The position numbers and the translations under genes are program-made. DNA of 12,779 nt, taken from the NCBI GenBank assembly GCA_017548225.1, contig JAFYMV010000007.1, positions 1 to 12,779 of the forward strand. Direction: 5' to 3'. The notes under the pieces were generated by a model. The model searched no databases, was not told the origin of the DNA, and saw nothing but the letters and a program-made list of their open reading frames with translations. This DNA comes from Bacteroidaceae bacterium. Lineage in GTDB: Bacteria; Bacteroidota; Bacteroidia; Bacteroidales; Bacteroidaceae. Below, piece after piece: positions 1-6,494 of the stretch. Position 1 is the first letter of the stretch. Every line of letters begins with the position of its first letter.

Positions 1-3
1 AAC

Positions 4-495
4 ATGGCAACCGCATATCACAACCTGTCAGCGTATGACATCACCTCTGTGCCCGATGCTTCGGCAATGAAGTTCGGCATTGTGGTATCTGAATGGAACG
101 AGAATATCACTGCAGCGCTGCTGCATGGAGCAAAAGAGACACTGATGCGTCATGGCGCAAAGCCCGAAAATATCATCGTGTACACCGTGCCCGGTAGTTT
201 TGAACTCATCTATGGCTCGGCAAAGTTTGTGCAGGGTGGCGAGGTCGATGCAGTTATTGCTCTTGGCTGCGTAGTGCGTGGCGATACTCCGCACTTTGAT
301 TATGTATGTGCTGGTACTACACAGGGCATTGCGGCGTTGAATGCACAAGCTGCTATTCCCGTTGTCTTCGGACTTATCACAACCAACACCATGCAGCAGG
401 CAGAAGACCGTGCAGGTGGTATACATGGCAACAAGGGTGATGAATGTGCCGTTACAGCCATTAAAATGGTCGATCTGGCAGCGCGATTTAAATAA
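4..495 (+). CDS. ribH: 6,7-dimethyl-8-ribityllumazine synthase (RibH)
   Basis: Lumazine synthase condenses 5-amino-6-ribitylamino-uracil with 3,4-dihydroxy-2-butanone 4-phosphate, the penultimate step of riboflavin synthesis, in the cytoplasm. The 163-residue product has the family's normal length and motifs: the substrate-binding aromatic W31 followed by N32, TVPGSFEL at 61-68, and VVRGDTPHFDYVC at 90-102, in which H97 is the expected catalytic histidine. GNKGDE near 142-147 corresponds to the conserved phosphate/C-terminal helix region. RibH proteins assemble as pentamers or 60-mers; oligomer state cannot be read here. The ATG at 4 is the only start seen; its upstream region and any promoter lie outside the window. 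No hairpin terminator follows the TAA, so transcripts may run toward the tRNA, which has its own promoter. Identification is firm. Confidence 0.97.
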   Translation: MATAYHNLSAYDITSVPDASAMKFGIVVSEWNENITAALLHGAKETLMRHGAKPENIIVYTVPGSFELIYGSAKFVQGGEVDAVIALGCVVRGDTPHFDYVCAGTTQGIAALNAQAAIPVVFGLITTNTMQQAEDRAGGIHGNKGDECAVTAIKMVDLAARFK

Positions 496-541
496 AAAGA
501 TAAATAATAGCAGGATAATCTACATTTTCTGCCGATTATGC

Positions 542-571
542 TTGCTGATTCAAAAAATAGTTGTACCTTTG
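542..571 (+). promoter_or_regulatory. Bacteroidota-type promoter for tRNA-Tyr
   Basis: TTG at 542-544 and TACCTTTG at 564-571 match the Bacteroidota sigma-ABfr consensus (-33 TTG, -7 TAnnTTTG) with a 19-nt spacer. Transcription should begin near 577-579, about 20 nt before the mature tRNA. It is assigned by sequence match and position only. Confidence 0.65.
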
Positions 572-598
572 CGCTCGCAAATGCGAAAGCAGGTGCTC

Positions 599-681
599 GG
601 GCAAATTCCAGAGTGGCCAAATGGGGCAGACTGTAAATCTGCTGTCTTTCGACTTCGGTGGTTCGAATCCATCTTTGCCCA
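599..681 (+). tRNA. tRNA-Tyr (GTA anticodon)
   Basis: A complete class II cloverleaf can be drawn. The acceptor stem GGGCAAA (599-605) pairs with TTTGCCC (674-680), with discriminator A at 681. The anticodon stem GCAGA (626-630) pairs with TCTGC (638-642). The loop CTGTAAA (631-637) carries GTA at 633-635, which reads UAC/UAU tyrosine codons. A long variable arm of about 14 nt follows, as expected for bacterial tRNA-Tyr. The T arm GGTGG (657-661) and CCATC (669-673) enclose loop TTCGAAT. The 3' CCA is not encoded, so it must be added after transcription. The gene stands alone, flanked by its own promoter and terminator. Confidence 0.96.
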
Positions 682-716
682 CAAAAACGAGAAGCGTTAA
701 CGCTTCTCGTTTTTGT
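681..716 (+). terminator. Intrinsic terminator after tRNA-Tyr
   Basis: A perfect 16-bp stem (681-696 with 701-716) closes on a TTAA loop, which is itself self-complementary, so the whole 36 nt is one palindrome. The descending arm ends in a T-rich run (710-714, then GTGTTT). The ascending arm has the matching A-run, so it could also stop transcription from the opposite strand. Its first base is the tRNA discriminator A681. Confidence 0.85.
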
Positions 717-832
717 GTTTATATCCCTTGTACAAGGATGCCATGGGCAATCATACTCTCCAATGTTCGTGTCAGAAGGGGGTTGGCAAGCGGGTAGGGC
801 ATTGCCCGGAAAACGAAAAGCAGATTCTAAAA

Positions 833-864
833 TTTGGTAGTGCGGTAGGAATTGCATATTTTTG
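833..864 (+). promoter_or_regulatory. Bacteroidota-type promoter for the acyltransferase gene
   Basis: TTTG at 833-836 and TATTTTTG at 857-864 fit the -33/-7 consensus with a 20-nt spacer. The predicted transcript start is near 871, giving a 5' leader of about 25 nt before the ATG at 897. The tRNA terminator and about 115 nt of non-coding sequence separate this promoter from the upstream unit. Confidence 0.65.
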
Positions 865-896
865 CAATATAAAATACTAATCGAAAACGAAAGCTT

Positions 897-2060
897 ATGA
901 TTCCCGAAGAATTTAAGGACATGCGTCCGTTCGAACCAGAAGAGTTACCTGCTGCTTATGATAGCCTATTGGCAGACCCTATGTTCCGTGCTGTAGTAGG
1001 CATGGTAATGCCACAACTGCCTGCCGAAGCGCTGGCTCCGATGATGCATGGATGCAAAACAATTTTAGAATTCCAGCACACCTTTATTCGTCCCTTGCTG
1101 GATGGAGTCATCAAGAAATGCACCACAGGGCTGACCAGCAACTTCAGCTCGTTGGAACTGACCAAAGAGAAGGAGAATTACACCTACATATCCAATCATC
1201 GCGACATTGTGCTCGACTCGGGTCTGCTCGATATGGTGCTCATTGCCGACAGTCAATTCAATACCGTAGAGATTGCTATTGGTGATAACTTACTCATCTA
1301 TCCTTGGATTAAGACACTTGTGCGCCTCAACCGCAGCTTCATCGTTACCCGCAAGGGTGGCATCCGTGAGATGTTGCAGTCAAGCATGCGCCTGTCATCA
1401 TACATGCACTATGTGATCAATGAGAAGAAGGCTCCCGTATGGATTGCCCAGCGCGAAGGCCGCTCAAAGGATTCTACCGATCACACCCAGGAGAGCTTGC
1501 TCAAGATGTTCGCCATGGGTGGCGAGGGTACCCCTGCCGAGCGCCTTATCGGCCTTAACCTGGCTCCGCTCGCTATCTCTTATGAGTATGACCCATGCGA
1601 CTGGCTCAAGGCGATGGAGTTCCAGATGAAGCGTGACAACCCCGAACATAAGAAATCGCAAGCCGATGACCTGATGAATATGAAGACCGGTATCTATGGC
1701 TACAAGGGTCGCGTGCACTATCAGACAGCTGAATGCATGAACGACTTTATCGCTGCTTTGCCTGCCGACATGGCGAAGAACGATTTCTATGCCACTATTG
1801 CCAAAGAGATAGACCGTCGCATCTACAGCAACTACCAATTGTATCCTGGCAACTTTGTGGCTATAGACCTTCTGCAGGGTGGCAATGCTTATGCCGACCG
1901 CTATACCGCAGAGGAGCGTGCCACCTTCGAGCAGTACATTGCCGGACAGTTGCAGAAGATTGAGATGCCTGGCAAGGATGAGGCCTTCTTGCGTACCAAG
2001 ATGTTGGAAATGTATGCCAATCCGGCTTTAAACCAGTTGAGTGTACTGAACGAAGCATAA
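897..2060 (+). CDS. PlsC/LPLAT-type glycerolipid acyltransferase
   Basis: Members of this superfamily transfer a fatty acyl group from acyl-CoA or acyl-ACP to a lysolipid or glycerol phosphate at the inner membrane. The 387-residue protein carries an LPLAT-type core at about 90-230. NHRDIVLD (100-107) stands for the catalytic H/D motif I, RLNRSFIVTRKG (143-154) resembles motif II, EGRSKD (188-193) resembles motif III (EGxxSR), and LAPLAIS (222-228) resembles motif IV with its proline. No signal peptide or clear transmembrane helix is seen. The H-to-D spacing is five residues rather than the textbook four. Substrate is undetermined: it could be a lysophosphatidate acyltransferase, a GPAT-like enzyme, or an O-acyltransferase of amino-lipids such as the GlsA type. 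A promoter lies 33 nt upstream and the lipoprotein gene starts 10 nt after the stop, so the two are probably co-transcribed. Confidence 0.85.
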   Translation: MIPEEFKDMRPFEPEELPAAYDSLLADPMFRAVVGMVMPQLPAEALAPMMHGCKTILEFQHTFIRPLLDGVIKKCTTGLTSNFSSLELTKEKENYTYISNHRDIVLDSGLLDMVLIADSQFNTVEIAIGDNLLIYPWIKTLVRLNRSFIVTRKGGIREMLQSSMRLSSYMHYVINEKKAPVWIAQREGRSKDSTDHTQESLLKMFAMGGEGTPAERLIGLNLAPLAISYEYDPCDWLKAMEFQMKRDNPEHKKSQADDLMNMKTGIYGYKGRVHYQTAECMNDFIAALPADMAKNDFYATIAKEIDRRIYSNYQLYPGNFVAIDLLQGGNAYADRYTAEERATFEQYIAGQLQKIEMPGKDEAFLRTKMLEMYANPALNQLSVLNEA

Positions 2061-2070
2061 TCCATCCGAA

Positions 2071-2724
2071 GTGAAAAGCATAAAATATCTTATATTCCCC
2101 ATCCTCGCACTGCTTTGCAGTTGCGAGGATGCTGCTAATGACTACCGCTATCCATCGGTGGTTACAGACTTTGCTAGCCTTATTATTGATGCCGAGGGAC
2201 AGCCCGAGCAGTTGAGCCTCGATAATGGACATACCTATCCTATGTCCTTTACCGAAGAGTATCGTGAGTCGCATAGCTCGCAGTTAGCGTATAGGCCCGA
2301 TACGGTGTACCGTGTCATCAGTATATATGAGTTGCGTGCCGATAGTGTGGCCTATGTATACTCGATAGGCAAGGTAGAGTCTATTGTGCCGTCTCCATTG
2401 CGCAAAGGGGAAGAGTTGCTTCGAGATCCCTCGTATCTGCAGAGCTGCTGGCTATCTGGCGGATATCTCAATATGGTAATAGAGTTGAAGGCGCTCAACG
2501 ACATGCACCGTATAGGGTTTGTAGACACCACGCCAGAGAGTATGCAGGGCAAGGAGTTTACCTTTTATCACGATGCCAATGGCGACATAGAGTCGTACCG
2601 TCGTAAGCTCTACGCCTCCATTCCTCTAGCTCCCTTTACGGGCGTATTGCAACAAGGCGACACGCTGCGCTTCGTCATCAATACCTACGATGAGGGACTT
2701 ATTCAACGGGAGTTTGTACTGTAA
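2071..2724 (+). CDS. NigD-like outer-surface lipoprotein
   Basis: The 217-residue product starts with a short lysine-containing n-region, a hydrophobic stretch (about 7-15) and a lipobox-like LCSC, so C18 should be lipidated. The residues after it (E-D) favour export to the outer membrane or surface in Bacteroidota. The mature part begins with YPSVVTDFASL and ends with a beta-rich half (about 130-217) containing HDANGDIESYRR and DTLRFVINTYDEG. Both halves resemble the NigD_N/NigD_C layout of Bacteroides NigD-like proteins, but this is recognition from memory. Its function is unknown. The start is a GTG at 2071, because no ATG lies before the signal sequence. It sits 10 nt behind the acyltransferase gene. 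Its last 26 bp overlap the 3' end of the convergent peptidase gene. Confidence 0.75.
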   Translation: MKSIKYLIFPILALLCSCEDAANDYRYPSVVTDFASLIIDAEGQPEQLSLDNGHTYPMSFTEEYRESHSSQLAYRPDTVYRVISIYELRADSVAYVYSIGKVESIVPSPLRKGEELLRDPSYLQSCWLSGGYLNMVIELKALNDMHRIGFVDTTPESMQGKEFTFYHDANGDIESYRRKLYASIPLAPFTGVLQQGDTLRFVINTYDEGLIQREFVL

Positions 2725-3997
2725 TTTGGATGGTATCCAAGCGGTGAATCAGTGAGTCGCAAACGATTCTGAACGCAGCTCTATTCTCTTCGCTAATTGG
2801 TTTTTTGGGCTGCGACTTGATGGTCAGCGGATTGATCGGCTTGCCGTTCTCATATACACGGAAGTCAAGGTGCGGACCTGTAGACAAGCCTGTAGAGCCC
2901 ACATATCCGATAACCTCCTTTTGTGCCACTCTATCACCCACATTCAGCCCTTTGGCAAAGCGGGATAGGTGCATGTAGGTGGTGGTATAGGTGTTGTTGT
3001 GGCGTATCTTCACATAGTTACCTCCACCATTGGCTTGGAAACCCTTCTCAATGACCTTTCCGCTACCGATAGCATATACGGGAGTACCCGTAGGAGCGGC
3101 ATAGTCCACACCATGATGAGCACGATAGCGCTTCAGTACGGGGTGGTAGCGGCTATTGGTAAAGCGTGATGAGATACGATAATAGTCGAGCGGAGCCTTT
3201 AGGAATGCTCCTTCAAGGCTGTTACCCTTCTCATTATAATAAAGTTCCTCCTCGTCTTGTACGAAGGGGATGGCATAGTAGAGGCTGTCTGATGCGCGGA
3301 ACGATGCTGCGCGTATGCGGAACTGTCCTATGGGGCGTTCCTCCACATATTCCTGCTCATATACGAGACGAAACTCATCGCCCTTTTGGATACCGAAGAA
3401 GTCGATGGTCCACCCGAAGATATGCGAGAGCGCTACAGCCAGTTGGGGCGAAGCCTTGCTGGCTATCATGGCGTTCCATAAAGAAGATTCCACTACACCA
3501 CCGCAAGTCTGCTCGCGCCATTCAGAGGGGAGTTCGCCTCGTGTAACCTTGTCGGTTGTAAGGTCAAACACTGCATACTCCTTGGCATTCATCTCATAGA
3601 CAAAGTAGCGGGGTGTAGCTGCGCTATCCATGTCGGTGAGCAAGGTACAAGGTTGTCCCGCACGCACCTTGCGTACATCAAATACCGAGTCAGGGCAGTT
3701 TGAGGTGAGGGCATACACCTTCGAGGCTGTGAGCCCGTAGCCGAAGAGCAGTTCTGCCAATGTTTGTCGGGGTGCCACTGTGTCGTGTCGCACGCTGAAA
3801 TACTCGATAGGCAGTCCGTACTTATATATTGTATCTTTGACTGCTTGGCCCAATGTGATGTCTTCAGGTGCGGCATCTCTGCCTCCTGTGCACACTGTTA
3901 CCCATGCGCCTACCACTACTACAGTAGCGATCAGCGATGCCACTATCCAACTTGTCTTCTTCTTATTACTGCTTCTTCTGAATCGTCGTATTGCCAT
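2699..3997 (-). CDS. Membrane-anchored M23 peptidase, Csd3/MepM-like
   Basis: A predicted cell-wall hydrolase of the LytM/M23 family that would cut peptide cross-links of peptidoglycan in the periplasm. The 432-residue protein has a basic N-terminus (MAIRRFRRSSNKKK), one membrane segment at about 17-36, a LysM/OapA-like segment at 75-150, a Csd3_N2-like domain at 170-245 (SLWNAMIAS, GWTIDFFGIQKGDEF), and an M23 domain at 278-392. Zinc-site residues seen are H294 and D298 (HHGVDYAAP), with H343 (YMHLSR) and H376 (GPHLD) as further active-site histidines. The expected third metal ligand in HxH is an aspartate, D378. It lies 20 nt downstream of recQ on the same strand, with no promoter seen in between, so it is probably read from the recQ promoter. 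Its 3' end overlaps the convergent lipoprotein gene. Confidence 0.9.
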   Translation of the reverse strand: MAIRRFRRSSNKKKTSWIVASLIATVVVVGAWVTVCTGGRDAAPEDITLGQAVKDTIYKYGLPIEYFSVRHDTVAPRQTLAELLFGYGLTASKVYALTSNCPDSVFDVRKVRAGQPCTLLTDMDSAATPRYFVYEMNAKEYAVFDLTTDKVTRGELPSEWREQTCGGVVESSLWNAMIASKASPQLAVALSHIFGWTIDFFGIQKGDEFRLVYEQEYVEERPIGQFRIRAASFRASDSLYYAIPFVQDEEELYYNEKGNSLEGAFLKAPLDYYRISSRFTNSRYHPVLKRYRAHHGVDYAAPTGTPVYAIGSGKVIEKGFQANGGGNYVKIRHNNTYTTTYMHLSRFAKGLNVGDRVAQKEVIGYVGSTGLSTGPHLDFRVYENGKPINPLTIKSQPKKPISEENRAAFRIVCDSLIHRLDTIQITVQTPVE

Positions 3998-4017
3998 CCT
4001 TAGTGTTTGCGCATCAA

Positions 4018-6204
4018 TTAGTTACCCATTTCGCTGATAAACTTGAGGCGCACCAGACGGATTTCCTCTTCAGAGTAGTCATCGCCCAATTCATCGATTG
4101 CTTCTTCAATGTCGTCGGTTTCAGACTCCTTAAAGTATTCGTAAATCTCTTCCACCTTGTCGTCATCGAGCACCTCTTCAAGGAAGTAGTCGATATTGAG
4201 CTTGGTGCCAGAGTATACGATGCTCTCCACTTCGTCGAGCAACTCGTCGAATTCAATGCCTTTGGCTACGGCGATATCGTCGAGCGCCACCTTGCGGTCG
4301 ATGCTCTGGATGATGCTCACCTTCATCTTGGATTTGTTGGCCACAGTGCGTACGCGCATGTCTTCGGGGCGTTCAATCTCGTTCTCCTCCACATGGCGGC
4401 GTATGAGGTCCACGAAATCCTGTCCATAGCGTTTGGCCTTGCCCTCACCCACGCCGGGAATATTTCTCAACTCCTCAATAGTGATGGGATAGGTAGTAGC
4501 CATAGCCTCGATAGAGGGATCCTGGAAGATGACATAAGGAGGCAATCCGTGTTGTTTTGACACCTTCTTGCGCAGGTCCTTAAGCATTGAGAACAAGGCG
4601 GGGTCTACCACGACGGTACCGCTCGAACGCATGGGCATTTCTTCATTCTCCTCCTCGTCAAAATCGCGGTCCTCGACAATCTTGAATGGCTTGGGCGACT
4701 TGAGATACTTCTTACCTGCAGCGGTAATCTTGATTAGTCCATAGTTTTCCACATCCTTGTTCAGATACCCCGAGATGAGTGCTTGTTGCAGTACGGCATT
4801 CCATGTCTTCTCCTCCTCACCGGTGCCGGTGCCGAAGGTTTCCAAGTCGTCGTGCTGGTGAGCGATGATCTCGGATGTTTCCTTACCGAGTATGATGTTG
4901 ATGATGTAGTCTGACTTAAAGTTCTCCTTTACGGCGATTACCGTTTCAAGGAGTGTACATAATAACTCTTGAGCTTCCACTTGTTTTTTGGGATTTAAAC
5001 AATTATCACAATTTCCACAATTCTCTTCCTTATATGTTTCACCGAAGTAATGGAGCAGCAGCTTGCGTCGGCATACCGACGATTCGCAGTAGGCTGTAGT
5101 CTCTTTCAGCAACTGCTTGCCGATGTCCTGCTCTGCGATAGGCTTTCCTTCGAGAAACTTTTCCAACTTTTGTAAATCCTTGTTGCTATAGAATGCGATG
5201 CAGCGTCCTTCGCCGCCGTCGCGACCTCCTCGTCCAGTTTCCTGATAGTATCCTTCGAGGCTCTTGGGTATGTCGTAGTGTATGACATAGCGCACATCGG
5301 GCTTGTCGATACCCATGCCGAAGGCTATCGTGGCAACGATGACATCTACGCGCTCCATGATGAAGTCGTCCTGTGTCTGTGAACGCAGAGCCGAATCCAT
5401 GCCCGCGTGGTATGCCGCAGCAGAGATGTTGTTGGCTCTGAGTATCTCGGCGAGCTCCTCTACCTTCTTTCGGCTGAGGCAGTAGACGATGCCCGACTTA
5501 CCCTCTTGTGTCTTGATGAAGCGTACGATGTCCGAGTCTACATTCTTGGTCTTCGGGCGTACCTCGTAGTAGAGGTTGGGTCGGTTGAACGATGAGCAGA
5601 ACTCCTCAGCATTGGCCATGCCGAGATTCTTCTTGATGTCATCGCGTACCTTATGTGTTGCCGTTGCGGTGAGTGCAATGATAGGCGCCTGGCATATCTC
5701 GTTGATGATGGGGCGTATCTTGCGATACTCGGGACGGAAGTCATGTCCCCATTCTGATATACAGTGTGCCTCGTCAATGGCGTAGAACGAAATCTTTACC
5801 GAGCGGAGAAATTCCACATTCTCTTCCTTTGTCAGCGATTCGGGAGCCACATAGAGCAATTTGGTCTTTCCCGACAGCACATCGGCCTTCACCTGCTCTA
5901 TAGCTGCTTTGTTGAGCGACGAGTTCAAGAAGTGTGCCACTCCATCCTCTTCGCTGTAGTTACGGATGGCGTCGACCTGATTCTTCATCAGTGCGATGAG
6001 CGGAGAGATTACGATGGCCGTACCCTCCATGATCAGTGAAGGCAACTGATAACACAACGACTTACCGCCACCGGTAGGCATCAGTACGAAAGTGTCATTC
6101 CCTGCAAGCACATTGCGGATGATAGCTTCTTGATCGCCCTTGAATGTGTCAAATCCGAAATGTTGTTTCAACAATTCAGTAAGATTTATCTCATTCGTAT
6201 CCAT
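4018..6204 (-). CDS. recQ: ATP-dependent DNA helicase RecQ
   Basis: RecQ is a 3'-to-5' superfamily 2 helicase that acts on forks, gaps and recombination intermediates. Counting from the ATG at 6204, the 728-residue protein shows a RecQ Q-motif region (FGFDTFKGDQ), Walker A MPTGGGKS (42-49, K48), DEAH (144-147), TATAT of motif III, and the arginine-finger region QETGRGGRDG (322-331). The RQC zinc cysteines are C378, C396, C399 and C402. A winged-helix region follows, then an HRDC domain at about 538-613. The tail of roughly 110 residues is helical and acidic, as in other Bacteroidota RecQs. A GTG at 6225 would add seven residues, but the ATG is preferred: the family N-terminus begins there and AGAGGG lies about 9 nt upstream. 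It is the first gene of a leftward unit with the M23 peptidase. Confidence 0.96.
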   Translation of the reverse strand: MDTNEINLTELLKQHFGFDTFKGDQEAIIRNVLAGNDTFVLMPTGGGKSLCYQLPSLIMEGTAIVISPLIALMKNQVDAIRNYSEEDGVAHFLNSSLNKAAIEQVKADVLSGKTKLLYVAPESLTKEENVEFLRSVKISFYAIDEAHCISEWGHDFRPEYRKIRPIINEICQAPIIALTATATHKVRDDIKKNLGMANAEEFCSSFNRPNLYYEVRPKTKNVDSDIVRFIKTQEGKSGIVYCLSRKKVEELAEILRANNISAAAYHAGMDSALRSQTQDDFIMERVDVIVATIAFGMGIDKPDVRYVIHYDIPKSLEGYYQETGRGGRDGGEGRCIAFYSNKDLQKLEKFLEGKPIAEQDIGKQLLKETTAYCESSVCRRKLLLHYFGETYKEENCGNCDNCLNPKKQVEAQELLCTLLETVIAVKENFKSDYIINIILGKETSEIIAHQHDDLETFGTGTGEEEKTWNAVLQQALISGYLNKDVENYGLIKITAAGKKYLKSPKPFKIVEDRDFDEEENEEMPMRSSGTVVVDPALFSMLKDLRKKVSKQHGLPPYVIFQDPSIEAMATTYPITIEELRNIPGVGEGKAKRYGQDFVDLIRRHVEENEIERPEDMRVRTVANKSKMKVSIIQSIDRKVALDDIAVAKGIEFDELLDEVESIVYSGTKLNIDYFLEEVLDDDKVEEIYEYFKESETDDIEEAIDELGDDYSEEEIRLVRLKFISEMGN

Positions 6205-6259
6205 AACATTAGGCCCTCTTACCACAGACTTTGGATTAAGGCTGCGATGAGGAGTAACA

Positions 6260-6292
6260 CAAAGTTAAAAACAAGTTCGCGAAACTTGCAAA
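6260..6292 (-). promoter_or_regulatory. Bacteroidota-type promoter for recQ
   Basis: Read on the minus strand, TTTG (6292-6289) is followed after 21 nt by TAACTTTG (6267-6260), matching the -33/-7 consensus. Transcription would start near 6253, about 50 nt before the recQ ATG. The spacer contains an inverted repeat (6272-6288). Confidence 0.6.
6272..6288. promoter_or_regulatory. Inverted repeat in the recQ promoter spacer, candidate operator
   Basis: CAAGTT (6272-6277) and AACTTG (6283-6288) form 6-bp arms around CGCGA. The repeat lies wholly between the -33 and -7 boxes of the predicted recQ promoter, where a bound protein would block RNA polymerase. It does not match the E. coli (CTGT-N8-ACAG) or B. 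subtilis (CGAAC-N4-GTTCG) LexA boxes. The regulator is unknown and chance is possible. Confidence 0.3.
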
Positions 6293-6371
6293 TTTTTATC
6301 CACTTTTTTTTCGCATCTCATGAAAATATAAAAAACGCGGCTTTGGGTCGTAGAAAATTTATGCATGAAAT

Positions 6372-6389
6372 AAAATATTTGAATATTTT
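6372..6389. repeat. 18-nt palindrome upstream of the giant glycosidase promoter
   Basis: AAAATATT (6372-6379) and AATATTTT (6382-6389) are perfect inverted arms separated by TG. The palindrome ends 2 bp before the 8-bp tandem repeat and would be centred roughly 65 bp upstream of the expected transcript start. That position would suit an activator or repressor site. The region is very AT-rich, so a chance match is quite possible. Confidence 0.35.
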
Positions 6390-6391
6390 TT

Positions 6392-6427
6392 ATTGAAAAA
6401 TTGAAAAATTGAAAAATTGAAAAATTG
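6392..6427. repeat. 8-bp tandem repeat (ATTGAAAA, 4.5 copies)
   Basis: Four perfect copies of ATTGAAAA (6392, 6400, 6408, 6416) are followed by a partial ATTG (6424-6427). The array lies directly upstream of the -7 box of the glycosidase promoter, and one copy supplies its -33 TTG. Short perfect arrays like this can change copy number by replication slippage. Confidence 0.95.
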
Positions 6428-6439
6428 TGTCTATCTTTG
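6409..6439 (+). promoter_or_regulatory. Bacteroidota-type promoter for the GH20-GH33 gene
   Basis: TATCTTTG (6432-6439) matches the TAnnTTTG -7 box. TTG at 6409-6411, inside the third tandem-repeat unit, lies 20 nt upstream as the -33 box, with A-tracts from the other units behind it. The expected transcript start is about 6446, giving an AT-rich leader of about 50 nt. An inverted repeat (CAATAT 6445-6450, ATATTG 6456-6461) covers the start region and may be an operator or leader hairpin. Confidence 0.7.
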
Positions 6440-6494
6440 CCATGCAATATTTTATATATTGAAACATAACAAACATTAAAATATTTAATAAATT

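Noticed and set aside
568..581. TTTGCG-CT-CGCAAA hairpin overlapping the tRNA promoter -7 box
   Set aside because: A 2-nt loop is too tight for a stable RNA hairpin, and the arms are mostly promoter sequence; probably chance.
561..840. Short plus-strand frames over the tRNA and the following gap
   Set aside because: They translate a structural RNA and its terminator; start context and composition do not support a protein.
300..857. A long minus-strand open frame across the end of ribH and the tRNA
   Set aside because: It covers ribH on the opposite strand, the whole tRNA and its terminator, and its translation shows no recognisable domain or signal. It is a shadow frame.
3991..4560. Plus-strand open frame of about 190 codons opposite the recQ 3' end
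   Set aside because: It lies fully antisense to the strongly conserved RecQ HRDC/tail region and has no domain features of its own.
6392..6427. CRISPR array or mobile-element end
   Set aside because: The 8-bp units are contiguous with no spacers, no cas or transposase gene is present, and no terminal inverted repeats or target duplications were seen.
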